Source of the DNA: Sphingobium ummariense RL-3
GTDB taxonomy: Bacteria; Pseudomonadota; Alphaproteobacteria; Sphingomonadales; Sphingomonadaceae
Reading direction: 5' to 3'
Length of the DNA: 40,782 bases
Assembly (NCBI RefSeq): GCF_000447205.1
Contig: NZ_AUWY01000085.1
Coordinates: 1 to 40,782 of the forward strand
The notes beneath the pieces are model-generated. The model ran no database searches, was not told where the DNA came from, and saw only the letters and a program-made list of their open reading frames with translations. The first letter of the stretch is position 1, and the number at the start of each line of letters is the position of its first letter. Made by a program: the position numbers and the translations under genes. Positions 1 to 7,933 of this stretch are shown piece by piece.

Positions 1-405
1 GGGGATCGGGCGCGGCGCGGGATCAGGCGTGGTCGCGATCTGCGGTGCGGGGGCCGGCGTCTGGACGATCGGCGGCGGAGCGACGACCTCCGGCTTCGAG
101 GGCGGAGGCGTGTCCTGCTGCGCGGCGGGCGGTGGCGGGGGAGGCGTGAGGTTGACCACAGTCAGCTTCGCTTCCTTCGCCCGGATATAATTCTGCCGCA
201 CCTGCACCAGCGCGAGGATGACAGCGGCATGCAACAACAGGATGAGGAGGATGACCGGCAGGTTGGGGCGGGACCGGGCGCCATAGCGATCCACCGCGAC
301 GGCAGGCGCCGGTACGGGCATCGCGGGAGGAGCGATGCGGACGGGCTCGGCCCGCTCGAAGTCCAGACCCAGCTCCTCCGCTCTGCTTTCTGCCAGTTGC
401 AACAT
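1..405 (-). CDS. tonB: TonB-type energy transducer, N-terminal part (cut by window edge)
   Basis: The N-terminal 135 residues of a TonB-like protein are present; the gene runs off the left edge, so the C-terminal receptor-binding domain is not seen. A cytoplasmic stretch of about 50 residues is followed by one hydrophobic segment (about residues 51-68, NLPVILLILLLHAAVILALV), then a proline-rich region with runs of Pro after NLT and repeated PAP units. This is the usual TonB plan: an inner-membrane anchor plus a Pro-rich periplasmic spacer that passes proton-motive energy to outer-membrane receptors. The ATG at 403-405 is the first start in this frame after the Fur-like site at 455-469. The next gene upstream encodes a TonB-dependent receptor, the expected client. 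The family call is firm; the pairing with this receptor is inferred from position. Confidence 0.85.
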   Translation of the reverse strand, partial: MLQLAESRAEELGLDFERAEPVRIAPPAMPVPAPAVAVDRYGARSRPNLPVILLILLLHAAVILALVQVRQNYIRAKEAKLTVVNLTPPPPPPAAQQDTPPPSKPEVVAPPPIVQTPAPAPQIATTPDPAPRPIP

Positions 406-454
406 GACAGCCCTTGCTCTCCGCCGTTCAGCCACGCCCTATCGCAAACATTAA

Positions 455-469
455 TGCGAATCAATTGCA
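455..469 (-). promoter_or_regulatory. Fur-box-like 7-1-7 palindrome upstream of tonB
   Basis: TGCGAATCAATTGCA lies 50 bases before the tonB start. It resembles the 7-1-7 Fur operator and shares TGCGAAT with two sites in front of the neighbouring receptor gene. Iron repression of tonB is inferred from motif and context only. Confidence 0.45.
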
Positions 470-503
470 GACATTACGTATAGCCATGATGCTTCGCGAA
501 GAC

Positions 504-581
504 CGGACGGGCGGCGGCCCGAGGAGGTTGGAGCTGCCGCCGCCCGCCCGCAGTCCCCCGGCAAGGGACGATGCCGGGGGA
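504..581 (-). terminator. Two tandem GC-rich hairpins after the TonB receptor gene
   Basis: Right after the receptor stop, two inverted repeats follow. The first has a perfect 10-bp stem (554-563 with 572-581, 8-base loop). The second has a 15-bp stem with one mismatch (504-518 with 536-550). Neither is followed by a T-run, so they could stop or stabilise the receptor mRNA, or act as an attenuator between receptor and tonB. The structures are seen directly; the role is inferred. Confidence 0.5.
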
Positions 582-592
582 AGTGTCGAACC

Positions 593-2941
593 CTATAGCT
601 TGTAGCCCAGAGTCAGCACCCAGGACCGCCCTTCGCCGGGATTGGCCCAGCCGTTGTTGCGGATGCTGGTGTAGTATTTCTTGTTGGTGAAGTTCTGAAC
701 GTTGAGCTGCGCGCTGAACTTGTCCGTGATCGGATAGGACAGCATCGCCCGATGGATCAGGTAGGAGTCCGACTTATACATCGGCGCGCCGGTCACGTTG
801 CTCAGATAGAAGCTGCCCTGATAGGTCAGGCCGTAGCCCAGCTGCAGGCCGAACGGCAGGGTGTAGGTGGTGAACAGGCTGCCCGAATGCTTGGGCGTGT
901 TGGTCATCGAATTGCCGGCCTGCGGATCGAAGGCGGGGCAGGTCAGCGCCGTGGTCGTGTTGGGCGGCGTGTAGCTGGTGCTCGGATGTTCGAGGCAGTA
1001 GTCGGAGATCGACTGCTTCACCTTGCTGTCGAGATAGGTGTAGTTGGCGAAGATCGTCCAGTCCGGCGTGATGTTGCCCGACGCACCGAGCGTGATGCCG
1101 TCCACCTTGTTGCGGCCGTCGCCCACCGGCAGATTGCCGACAAAGGGATCGTTGCTGGCCACGCGGTAATTGGTGCGTTCATTGCGGAACAGCGCGGCGG
1201 TGAGCTGCAGGCCGCCATCGAACAGGTCGATCTTGCCGCCGATCTCGTAATTCTTCGCCTGTTCGGGCGACAGGTCGCACGGATCGATGTTGAGGTTCGC
1301 CGCCGCCGCGAGCCCGCAACCGGCGCGGACGGTGGTGCTGGTCGGGTTCCGCGAATTGCCATAGGCGACGTAGAGGCTGGCATTCTCCGCCGGCTTGTAG
1401 ACCAGGCCGATGCGGTAGGAGAACAGGTCGTCGGTCGAATCCTGCCGGCCCCCCGTCGTATAGACGCCGCCTGCGGCCGGCGTGGCGATGGTATCGGCAC
1501 GGAAGCGGGCGCGGTTATGTTCGTAGCGGACGCCGCCGTTCAACTCTAACTGGTCGACGATCTTGACGGCCGCGAAGGCATAGGCAGCGATGTTGAACAG
1601 GTCGCCGTCCTGATGGCCCGTGCGGATCGCATTGACCGGCCCGGTATAGATGCCGTTGGGATTGCCGATGCTGATCGGGTCGAGCGCCGGATTGGGGGTG
1701 GCACCACCCGCGTTCCGCAGGACGTTGCCGTTGTCGAGGGCGTAGTCCTCCTGAAGCATCGACGTGCCGAGCACCAGCGAATGTCCGCCGGGGATGGAGA
1801 AGGTCAGGTCCAGCTGGTTGTAGAGCGTCTGGTTCTCCGAATTGCGGAAGCCGCCGCGCGGGCCGCTCGGATAATAGGTGCCGGGCACCTGGCCCGTCCC
1901 ACATGCGACACCGGTCGGCAGCGTACCGTCGGCGAGGCAATAGGTACCCTGCGGCGGATCGACGATCAGCTTCTGTTCGACCCTCTGCCAGCGGGACAGG
2001 TTGCGGATGGCCAGCAGGTCGCTGAAGCGATGGTCGAAGATCGCCGTCGCCTGGTCGATCGTCTGGTCCTGCCGGTCGATGTTCCTGTAGCCATAATAGC
2101 CGCTGTAGGGCACGCCGGGCAGCGGCCCTTCGAAGCGGCCGTTTTTATAATAGGGGACGCCGTAGAGCGGCGTATTCTTGTCCTCCTGATGCGTGTAAAG
2201 CAGCGTCAGCGAGGTCGGGCCATCGACGCCGATCTTGACCGTTGGCGCGACGCCCCAGCGCTCGTAGCGATCGACCTGGCGGCGCGGCACGTCATTTTCA
2301 TGATACATGGCGTTGAGGCGCACGGCGACGAAGTCCGACACGCGGACATTGCTGTCGATGGTGGCGCGATAATAATCCGACGTGCCGATGCCGGCCTGAA
2401 CCAGCGTCTCGTCCTCCGCCTTCGGGCGCTTGGTGACGATGTTGATGTTGCCGCCGATCGCCCCCGAGCCGCTATAGACCGAGTTCGCGCCGTTCGTGAC
2501 CTCTATCTGTTCGATGTTGAACGGGTCGGTGCGGCTGTACTGGGCGCTGTCGCGCACGCCGTCGATGCTGATGTCGGTATTGGCGCTCTGGCCGCGCAGG
2601 TTGATGCTGTCGCCATAGCCGCCGCCGCCTTCGCCCGCGCCGAAGGTGATGCCCGGGATGGTGGACAGGACGTCGCGCAAGGTCAGCAGGTTCTGCTTGC
2701 TGATCGTCTGGTTGCCGATGACTGTCACGGTCTGCGGCATGTCGAGCAGCGGCCGCACATATTTGGGCGATTCCGCCTTTTCGACCTTGATCGACTCTTC
2801 CTCGATCGCGGTATCGGTGACGGTCATGCCGCCCAGCTTCCTGCCGGGCTCTTCCTGCTGCGCATGGGCGGCGGTGGCGAAGGCCAGCGCGCCGACGCAG
2901 CCGAGCGCGAGGAAGGACGGTGCAGTCGCGATTTTGGTCAT
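593..2941 (-). CDS. TonB-dependent siderophore receptor (Fiu/catecholate type)
   Basis: A 782-residue outer-membrane receptor that would import ferric siderophore using TonB energy. Residues 1-28 form a signal peptide with cleavage after AHA. A TonB-box-like MTVTDT follows at about residue 39. The plug domain spans about 65-170, with the typical DMPQTVTVIG, ISIDGVRD and GAIGGNINIVTKRP motifs, and the rest is a 22-strand-type barrel ending in an aromatic-rich segment (RSWVLTLGYKL). Length is normal for the family. The ATG at 2941 has AGGGGA 11 bases upstream. Fur-like sites and a TTGACA element lie in front, and tonB lies downstream. The plug resembles Fiu-type catecholate receptors, but substrate cannot be read from sequence. 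It could also take a xenosiderophore. Confidence 0.9.
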   Translation of the reverse strand: MTKIATAPSFLALGCVGALAFATAAHAQQEEPGRKLGGMTVTDTAIEEESIKVEKAESPKYVRPLLDMPQTVTVIGNQTISKQNLLTLRDVLSTIPGITFGAGEGGGGYGDSINLRGQSANTDISIDGVRDSAQYSRTDPFNIEQIEVTNGANSVYSGSGAIGGNINIVTKRPKAEDETLVQAGIGTSDYYRATIDSNVRVSDFVAVRLNAMYHENDVPRRQVDRYERWGVAPTVKIGVDGPTSLTLLYTHQEDKNTPLYGVPYYKNGRFEGPLPGVPYSGYYGYRNIDRQDQTIDQATAIFDHRFSDLLAIRNLSRWQRVEQKLIVDPPQGTYCLADGTLPTGVACGTGQVPGTYYPSGPRGGFRNSENQTLYNQLDLTFSIPGGHSLVLGTSMLQEDYALDNGNVLRNAGGATPNPALDPISIGNPNGIYTGPVNAIRTGHQDGDLFNIAAYAFAAVKIVDQLELNGGVRYEHNRARFRADTIATPAAGGVYTTGGRQDSTDDLFSYRIGLVYKPAENASLYVAYGNSRNPTSTTVRAGCGLAAAANLNIDPCDLSPEQAKNYEIGGKIDLFDGGLQLTAALFRNERTNYRVASNDPFVGNLPVGDGRNKVDGITLGASGNITPDWTIFANYTYLDSKVKQSISDYCLEHPSTSYTPPNTTTALTCPAFDPQAGNSMTNTPKHSGSLFTTYTLPFGLQLGYGLTYQGSFYLSNVTGAPMYKSDSYLIHRAMLSYPITDKFSAQLNVQNFTNKKYYTSIRNNGWANPGEGRSWVLTLGYKL

Positions 2942-2980
2942 GGAGCAGTGTTCCCCTTTTTTTGTCGGGGCCGCTGCTAT

Positions 2981-3023
2981 TGCGAATCGTTCTTACTGTC
3001 AACGCTAATGCGAATAATTCTTA
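2981..3023 (-). promoter_or_regulatory. Receptor-gene promoter with two Fur-box-like sites
   Basis: Two near-identical 15-mers, TGCGAATCGTTCTTA (2981-2995) and TGCGAATAATTCTTA (3009-3023), start 28 bases apart. Between them, on the minus strand, is a perfect -35 TTGACA (complement of 2997-3002). The nearer site would cover the promoter spacer, a classical position for Fur repression. The outer site overlaps the stop of the upstream RHH gene. Confidence 0.55.
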
Positions 3024-3287
3024 TATCTGTAATCGACCCCCATCACCTCTCCGGGCGAACAGCCAGCAGCGGATCGCGCTGGCGAGATTGGGGGGATCGT
3101 CCGCTTCCATCCGCGCGACGTCGATGCGCGCGATGAGCGCGTTGAGGGGCAGGCCCTCCCGCACGGCGGCCGTGCGCAGGGCCTCCCAGAACAGCGGTTC
3201 CAGGCTGATCGCGGTCTGGTGGCCCGCGATGGTGACGCTGCGCTTGACCGGCGGCGCGAAGAGCGGCGAGGCGTCCCCCTCGCCCAT
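3021..3287 (-). CDS. RHH_4-type ribbon-helix-helix protein
   Basis: A protein of 88 residues. The segment KRSVTIAGHQTAISLEP (about 14-30), then FWEALR and LNALIARID, matches the RHH_4 family of alphaproteobacteria: a β-strand followed by two helices that dimerise. The family is annotated as a putative DNA-binding protein, but few members have known targets. The ATG shares one base with the phaB stop (TGATG), so translation is probably coupled to phaB. It is the last gene of the operon starting near 7766. Control of PHB-related or neighbouring genes is possible but unproven. Confidence 0.75.
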   Translation of the reverse strand: MGEGDASPLFAPPVKRSVTIAGHQTAISLEPLFWEALRTAAVREGLPLNALIARIDVARMEADDPPNLASAIRCWLFARRGDGGRLQI

Positions 3288-4009
3288 CAATACATGTGCT
3301 GGCCGCCGTTGATCGACAGGGTGCTGCCGGTGACGAAGCCGGCCGCGTCGCTGCAGAGAAAGGCGACGCCGCGCGCGATCTCGCTCGCCTGGCCGAGCCG
3401 GCCCACGGGGATCTTCGCGACGATCTTCTCCAGCACCGGGGCCGGCACGGCGGCGACCATGTCGGTGTCGATATAGCCCGGCGCGATGGCGTTGACGGTG
3501 ACACCATATTTGGCGCCTTCCTGCGCCAGCGCCTTGGTGAAGCCGTGGATGCCCGACTTGGCGGCGGCATAGTTGACCTGGCCGTACTGGCCCGCCTGGC
3601 CGTTGATCGAGCCGATGTTGACGATGCGGCCCCAGCCGCGCTCCCGCATGCCGCCGAAGCTCGCCTTCGCCATGTTGAAGCAACCGCCCAGGTTGATGCG
3701 CATCACCTCGTTCCAGTCGTCGAAGCTCATCTTAGCAAGCACGCCGTCGCGGGTGATGCCGGCATTATTGACGACGATGTCCACCGGGCCGAGCGCCTCG
3801 GCCACCGCCGCGACACCGTCCAGGCAGGCCTGATGGTCACCCACGTCCCATTTGAAAGCGGCGATTCCGGTCGCGTCGGTGAACGCCTGAGCCTTGGCGT
3901 CGTTGCCCGCATAGTTGGCGGCGACGGTATATCCCATGTCGCGCAGCGCGAGGCTGATCGCCTCCCCGATGCCACGGGTTCCGCCGGTCACGATCGCCAC
4001 TCTCGACAT
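3287..4009 (-). CDS. phaB: Acetoacetyl-CoA reductase (PhaB-type SDR)
   Basis: A 240-residue short-chain dehydrogenase that would reduce acetoacetyl-CoA to (R)-3-hydroxybutyryl-CoA with NADPH, the second step of polyhydroxybutyrate synthesis. Seen: the N-terminal nucleotide motif TGGTRGIG (residues 8-15), NNAG, the catalytic Ser in NIGSING, and YAAAK for the Tyr/Lys pair. NAIAPGYIDTDMV and the ending LSINGGQHMY are typical of PhaB and separate it from most FabG proteins. AGGAGAGCATC precedes the ATG and overlaps the hemH stop, leaving a 9-base gap. No PHA synthase is in the window, so a role in other 3-oxoacyl-CoA reduction is not excluded. Confidence 0.9.
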   Translation of the reverse strand: MSRVAIVTGGTRGIGEAISLALRDMGYTVAANYAGNDAKAQAFTDATGIAAFKWDVGDHQACLDGVAAVAEALGPVDIVVNNAGITRDGVLAKMSFDDWNEVMRINLGGCFNMAKASFGGMRERGWGRIVNIGSINGQAGQYGQVNYAAAKSGIHGFTKALAQEGAKYGVTVNAIAPGYIDTDMVAAVPAPVLEKIVAKIPVGRLGQASEIARGVAFLCSDAAGFVTGSTLSINGGQHMY

Positions 4010-4018
4010 GATGCTCTC

Positions 4019-5032
4019 CTAAAAAGAGGTTTCGTCCACCCAGCCCGCCAGTTCCCGGCCGATCAGGATATGGTAGAGACTGATAGCCTCCGCCGATGCG
4101 TTTAGACAGGGCAAAAAGGCAAATTTCTCGCCGCCTTGGCGCAGAAAAGCGTCCCGTGCGCGGAGCGCGATCTCCTCCAGCGTCTCCAGGCAATCGGCGG
4201 AAAAACCCGGTGTCAGGACAGCAATGTTGCGGACACCTTCGGACACCAGCTTCCCCAGGGTCGCCTCCGTTTCCGGCTCCAGCCATTTCGCCCGGCCGAA
4301 GCGCGACTGGAAGCTGAGATGCACCGGCAGGGGAAGCGCCTCTCCCAAAAGCCGCGCGGTCTTCACCGCCTGGCAGTGATAGGGGTCGCCCAGGTGCAGC
4401 GTCCGTTCCGGCATGCCGTGGAAGCTGGCGAGCAGCGCATCCGGCGTGAAGTCGAGCGCGGCCAGATGCCGTTCGACCGAGGCCGCGAGCGCGGCGATAT
4501 AGGCCGGGTCGTCATGATAGGGCGGCAAGGTGCGGATCGCCGGCTGCCAGCGCATGCGCGCCAGCGCGGCGAAGGCCGCGTCATGGGCGGTCGCAGTGGT
4601 GGCGGCGGAATATTGCGGATAGAGCGCGGCGAGCAAGATGCGATCGCAGCCCTGCGCCTTCATCGCCTCCAGCCGCGACGCGATGGATGGGTTGCCGTAG
4701 CGCATCGCCCAGTCCACCATCGCCGTGTCGCCCAGCGCCCGTTGCAACTCTTCCGCCGTGGCGCGCGTGTGGACGGCGAGCGGCGAGCCGCCCTCCATCC
4801 ACACCTGCCCATAGGCATGGGCCGACTTGCGCGGGCGGGTGGTGAGCACCGCGCCGCGCAGGATGGGCTGCCAGATCAGCGGCGGGATTTCCACCACCCG
4901 GCGGTCGGACAGGAACTGGGCGAGGTAGCGCCGGACCGAGCGCGCGTCCGGCGCGTCCGGGGTGCCGAGGTTGATCAGCAGCACGCCGACGCGGGGCGCG
5001 GGGATTGCGGGATGGCCGGTCGGGCGGTTCAT
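4019..5032 (-). CDS. hemH: Ferrochelatase
   Basis: Inserts ferrous iron into protoporphyrin IX, the last step of protoheme synthesis. The 337-residue product has family motifs: VLLINLGTPDAP near the N-terminus, FLSDRRVVEIP, the metal/porphyrin-site motif SFHGMPERTL (His near the middle) and LTPGFSADCLETLEEI near the C-terminus. The start ATG overlaps the stop of the upstream Mo-hydroxylase-like gene by four bases (ATGA), which indicates translational coupling. A heme enzyme between an oxidoreductase gene and phaB is not an obvious pathway grouping. The proximity to iron-uptake genes may be coincidental. Confidence 0.95.
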   Translation of the reverse strand: MNRPTGHPAIPAPRVGVLLINLGTPDAPDARSVRRYLAQFLSDRRVVEIPPLIWQPILRGAVLTTRPRKSAHAYGQVWMEGGSPLAVHTRATAEELQRALGDTAMVDWAMRYGNPSIASRLEAMKAQGCDRILLAALYPQYSAATTATAHDAAFAALARMRWQPAIRTLPPYHDDPAYIAALAASVERHLAALDFTPDALLASFHGMPERTLHLGDPYHCQAVKTARLLGEALPLPVHLSFQSRFGRAKWLEPETEATLGKLVSEGVRNIAVLTPGFSADCLETLEEIALRARDAFLRQGGEKFAFLPCLNASAEAISLYHILIGRELAGWVDETSF

Positions 5033-7293
5033 GCGCGCCCCAGCAGAGGCAGGCTGCGGAAACGCTGGCCGGTGACGGTGAAGAGCGCGCCGGCGATGGC
5101 GGGGGCCACCAGCGGCGCGGCGACATCGGTGACGCCGGCGGCGGGCGCGGTGCTGCGGATCAGTTCCACCGTCACCTCCCCGATGTCGGCGAGGCGCGGC
5201 AAATCCATGCGGCCGAGGATGGCACGGGTCGGCAGGCCCTTCGCATAGGGGACGGAAGCCCCCATGGCGCAGGCGAGGCCATAGATGAGGCCGCTTTCGA
5301 TCTGCTGGCGGGCGATGTCGGGATTGACCTGGTCGCCACAGTCCACCGCCGCGATGATCCGTCCCACACTGAGCCTGCTGCCTTCCATCCCTGCCTCCAC
5401 CATCACCGCCGCATAGGCGCCGTCCATCATATGCGCCGCCAGCCCCTGCCCGCTGCCGGCGATGCCGCCCTGCCAGCCGCCCATCGCCGCCGCCGTGGTC
5501 AGGCAATGGGCGAGACGCGGGTTGCCGCCGAGCATCTGGATCCGGAAGGACATTGCCTCGATTCCCGAAAGATGGGCGAGTTCGTCGATGAAGCTTTCGG
5601 TGAAGAAGGCGCCGTAGAGCCGGGCATTGCCGCGCACGAAGCCAAGCGGCAGGCCGACATCGGCCGGATAATGATCGACCGCCCAGTTGGCGATGGCATA
5701 GGGCGGCACCATGCCCTCGACCGCGAGGCGGGTCGCCTTGTCGGCCGCGTCTGCCGCGGCCTGATGCGGCAGGGCGCCGTCGGCGATGCGCGCCCAGGTC
5801 TGGCTGAGCGCGCAGGGGGCGGCGACCTTCGCCAGCCAGCCGTCGATCGCGCCGTTGCGGCCGAGCTTCGCCGCCATGCGGGCATGGGCGGGGGCGCTGG
5901 GGCGATCGTGGACGACATCCTCCAGCCGCGACCAGAGAAGCTGGACCGGGCGGCCCATGTCGCGGGCGATGAGGGCGGCCTGCACCCCGGCCTCGAAATC
6001 CATCTTCCGCCCGAAGGAGCCGCCGGCGTGGAGGGGATAGAGGGTGACGGCGGTATCCGCCAGGCCGAGCGCGTCGGCGATGGCGGCGCGCGCAAGGCTG
6101 GGCGCCTGGGTCGCTATCCACACTTCCGCCCCCGTGTCGGTGACGCGCGCGGTGGCGCAGGGCGGCTCGATCGCGAGATGAAGGCCCGGATCGACCCGAT
6201 ATTCGCTGGCAAGGATCGTCGCCTTGTCGAACACCGGCAGCAGCGCACCCTGGCTGTAGAGCCGCCGCCCGTCGTCGCTCGAAAAGGCCGCCTCCAGCCG
6301 GTCATCGATCATCGCGCTGTCGACCGGGGGGCCGTGCAGATCGAAGACGGGGTCGGCGAGGTCGAGCGCCTTGTTCGCCGCCCACCAGTTGCTGGCGACG
6401 GCGGCGACCCAGCGATCCTGCTTCACCAGCTTCAGGAAGCCGGTGACGGTGCGCGCAGCGTCCTCGTTCGCGCTCCTGAACCGCGCGTCGCCGATCGGCC
6501 CCTGGCGGATCGAGGCATAGACCATGTCGGGCAGGCGGATGTCGGCAGCGAAATTATGGCTGCCGTCGATCTTCGAGGGCGTGTCGAGCCGGGGGAGATC
6601 CTGACCGGCGAGCCCGTCCTGTCCCTGGCGCAGCGGCAGGATGTCGGGCAGGTCGAAGGTCGCGGCCTCCTCCGCCAGTTCGCCCAGCTTCAGCCGCCGC
6701 TCACCGCCGTCGGAGACGATGCCCTCGGCAATGTCGCAGCTTTCCCAGGGGACGTTCCAGCGCGCCGCCGCCGCCTTGCACAGCAGCACCCGCGCCGCCG
6801 CGCCCGCGTCGCGATAGGCGTCGTGGAACATCGGCACCGACGTGCCGCCGCCCGTCAGCATCAGGGCGCGGCGGGTCGCATATTGGTCAATCGCCCAATC
6901 TCCGGCGCCCCCGAGCAGGCGCGTGCCGTCGCCCGCCAGCCATTCGCGCGCCAGCAGCGTGTTGGCGTAGAGCGGGCTGACCGGCGCGCCCTGTACCGCC
7001 ACGGTGCGCCAGTCGGCACCCAGCTCATCGGCGAGGATCTGCGGCAGCAGAGTGGTGACGCCCTGCCCGGTCTCGGTCTGCGGCACGATGACGATGACCT
7101 GTCCGGCGCGGTCGATCTTGAGGAAGGCGTCGAACACGGTCTCACCCGGCGCGGCGTTGAGATTGGGCGCATAGCTGCGGGGCCAGACGCCCCAGGCCAG
7201 CAGCAGCCCCGCCGCAGCGCCGCCGCCCACCAGCAGCGTGCGCCGGTCGAGGCCCTGCCCCAGCGTCTTCTGCTTTCGCGGTCTGCGCCCCAT
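5029..7293 (-). CDS. Molybdopterin-binding aldehyde/xanthine dehydrogenase-family subunit (IorB-like), altered active site
   Basis: A protein of 754 residues with the plan of the large subunit of isoquinoline-1-oxidoreductase-type enzymes. It has a twin-arginine-like N-terminus (DRRTLLVGGG then a hydrophobic stretch, about 16-35). GQGVTTLLPQ follows near residue 61, a Moco-binding GGSFGRK lies in the middle, and AFFTESFIDELAH lies later. The position of the conserved catalytic Glu (GVGEP in relatives, Glu678 in the iorB copy of this window) reads GVTDV here: Asp723, codon 5125-5127. No [2Fe-2S] IorA subunit gene adjoins it. It overlaps hemH by four bases. The ATG at 7293 was chosen because it keeps the Tat-like signal at the N-terminus; longer open reading upstream lacks family character. 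It may be inactive, changed in chemistry, or paired with a distant small subunit. Confidence 0.8.
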   Translation of the reverse strand: MGRRPRKQKTLGQGLDRRTLLVGGGAAAGLLLAWGVWPRSYAPNLNAAPGETVFDAFLKIDRAGQVIVIVPQTETGQGVTTLLPQILADELGADWRTVAVQGAPVSPLYANTLLAREWLAGDGTRLLGGAGDWAIDQYATRRALMLTGGGTSVPMFHDAYRDAGAAARVLLCKAAAARWNVPWESCDIAEGIVSDGGERRLKLGELAEEAATFDLPDILPLRQGQDGLAGQDLPRLDTPSKIDGSHNFAADIRLPDMVYASIRQGPIGDARFRSANEDAARTVTGFLKLVKQDRWVAAVASNWWAANKALDLADPVFDLHGPPVDSAMIDDRLEAAFSSDDGRRLYSQGALLPVFDKATILASEYRVDPGLHLAIEPPCATARVTDTGAEVWIATQAPSLARAAIADALGLADTAVTLYPLHAGGSFGRKMDFEAGVQAALIARDMGRPVQLLWSRLEDVVHDRPSAPAHARMAAKLGRNGAIDGWLAKVAAPCALSQTWARIADGALPHQAAADAADKATRLAVEGMVPPYAIANWAVDHYPADVGLPLGFVRGNARLYGAFFTESFIDELAHLSGIEAMSFRIQMLGGNPRLAHCLTTAAAMGGWQGGIAGSGQGLAAHMMDGAYAAVMVEAGMEGSRLSVGRIIAAVDCGDQVNPDIARQQIESGLIYGLACAMGASVPYAKGLPTRAILGRMDLPRLADIGEVTVELIRSTAPAAGVTDVAAPLVAPAIAGALFTVTGQRFRSLPLLGRA

Positions 7294-7331
7294 GGCGGCC
7301 TGATAGAAGGATGCGGCGGACGTGCCTAGCG

Positions 7332-7766
7332 TTATTGCGCGGGAACCGGCGGGATGGCGAGTCGGCGGATCTCGATCGCGGGGCAATAGTCCATCACGAC
7401 CTTGAGCCCGGCCGCCTCGGCCCGCGCCGCCGCTTGCGGGTTGACGACGCCGAGCTGCATCCAGACCGCCTTCGCCCCGGCCGCGATCGCATCGTCCACG
7501 GCCTCGCCGGCCGCCTCGCTGTTGCGGAAGATATCGACCATGTCGATCGGCACGCCGATGTCGGAGAGGCTGGCCCAGACGAATTCGCCATGGACATGCT
7601 CGCCCGCGATCTGGGGATTGACCGGCAGCACGCGATAGCCATGGTCCTGCAGCGTCTTCATCACACTGTAGCTCGGGCGCTCCGGCCGGTCGGAAATGCC
7701 CACCAAGGCGATCGTGCGGGTTTCCTTCAGCAGGTCGGCAATGTCCTGGTCGGCGGTCATCGGCAT
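7332..7766 (-). CDS. CoA-binding (YccU-like) protein
   Basis: A 144-residue, single-domain CoA_binding_2 protein. Features are a Rossmann-like start (TIALVGISDRPERPSYSVM), then GYRVLPVNP, AVWMQLGVVN and the conserved VMDYCPAIE near the end. The family binds CoA in structures, but its cellular role is not settled. The chosen ATG has GGAGG eight bases upstream; a second Met two codons later is less well spaced. It is the first gene of the operon continuing into the Mo-hydroxylase-like gene, 38 bases away. Confidence 0.8.
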   Translation of the reverse strand: MPMTADQDIADLLKETRTIALVGISDRPERPSYSVMKTLQDHGYRVLPVNPQIAGEHVHGEFVWASLSDIGVPIDMVDIFRNSEAAGEAVDDAIAAGAKAVWMQLGVVNPQAAARAEAAGLKVVMDYCPAIEIRRLAIPPVPAQ

Positions 7767-7893
7767 GCAGGGGTCCTCCTTTTCCGGCGACCCGATATGG
7801 GCCGTCCGATGCAGGGAACAAGTCACCCTCAGCGGGCCGAGTTCCTAACCAATTCCTAATCAAAGGTGGCGAGAAAGAGCCAGCGTGATTCGC

Positions 7894-7920
7894 ACCGGCC
7901 CGTAGGGAGGGCCGGTTTTT
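7894..7920 (+). terminator. Intrinsic-terminator-like hairpin in front of the 7934 gene
   Basis: ACCGGCCC (7894-7901) pairs perfectly with GGGCCGGT (7909-7916) around a 7-base loop, and five T follow. This is a textbook Rho-independent terminator on the plus strand, yet it ends only about 14 bases before a start codon and no annotated plus-strand gene precedes it. It may be a leader attenuator or the end of a small RNA. Confidence 0.65.
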
Positions 7921-7933
7921 AGGGGGGTAAGAC

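Noticed and set aside
5005..7329. Long open frame on the plus strand opposite the Mo-hydroxylase gene
   Set aside because: Arg/Gly/His-rich antisense shadow of a high-GC gene; no domain, and the minus strand carries clear family motifs.
7841..7845. GTTCC (GGAAC on the minus strand) upstream of the CoA-binding gene
   Set aside because: No CGTT-like element at a 16-17 base distance.
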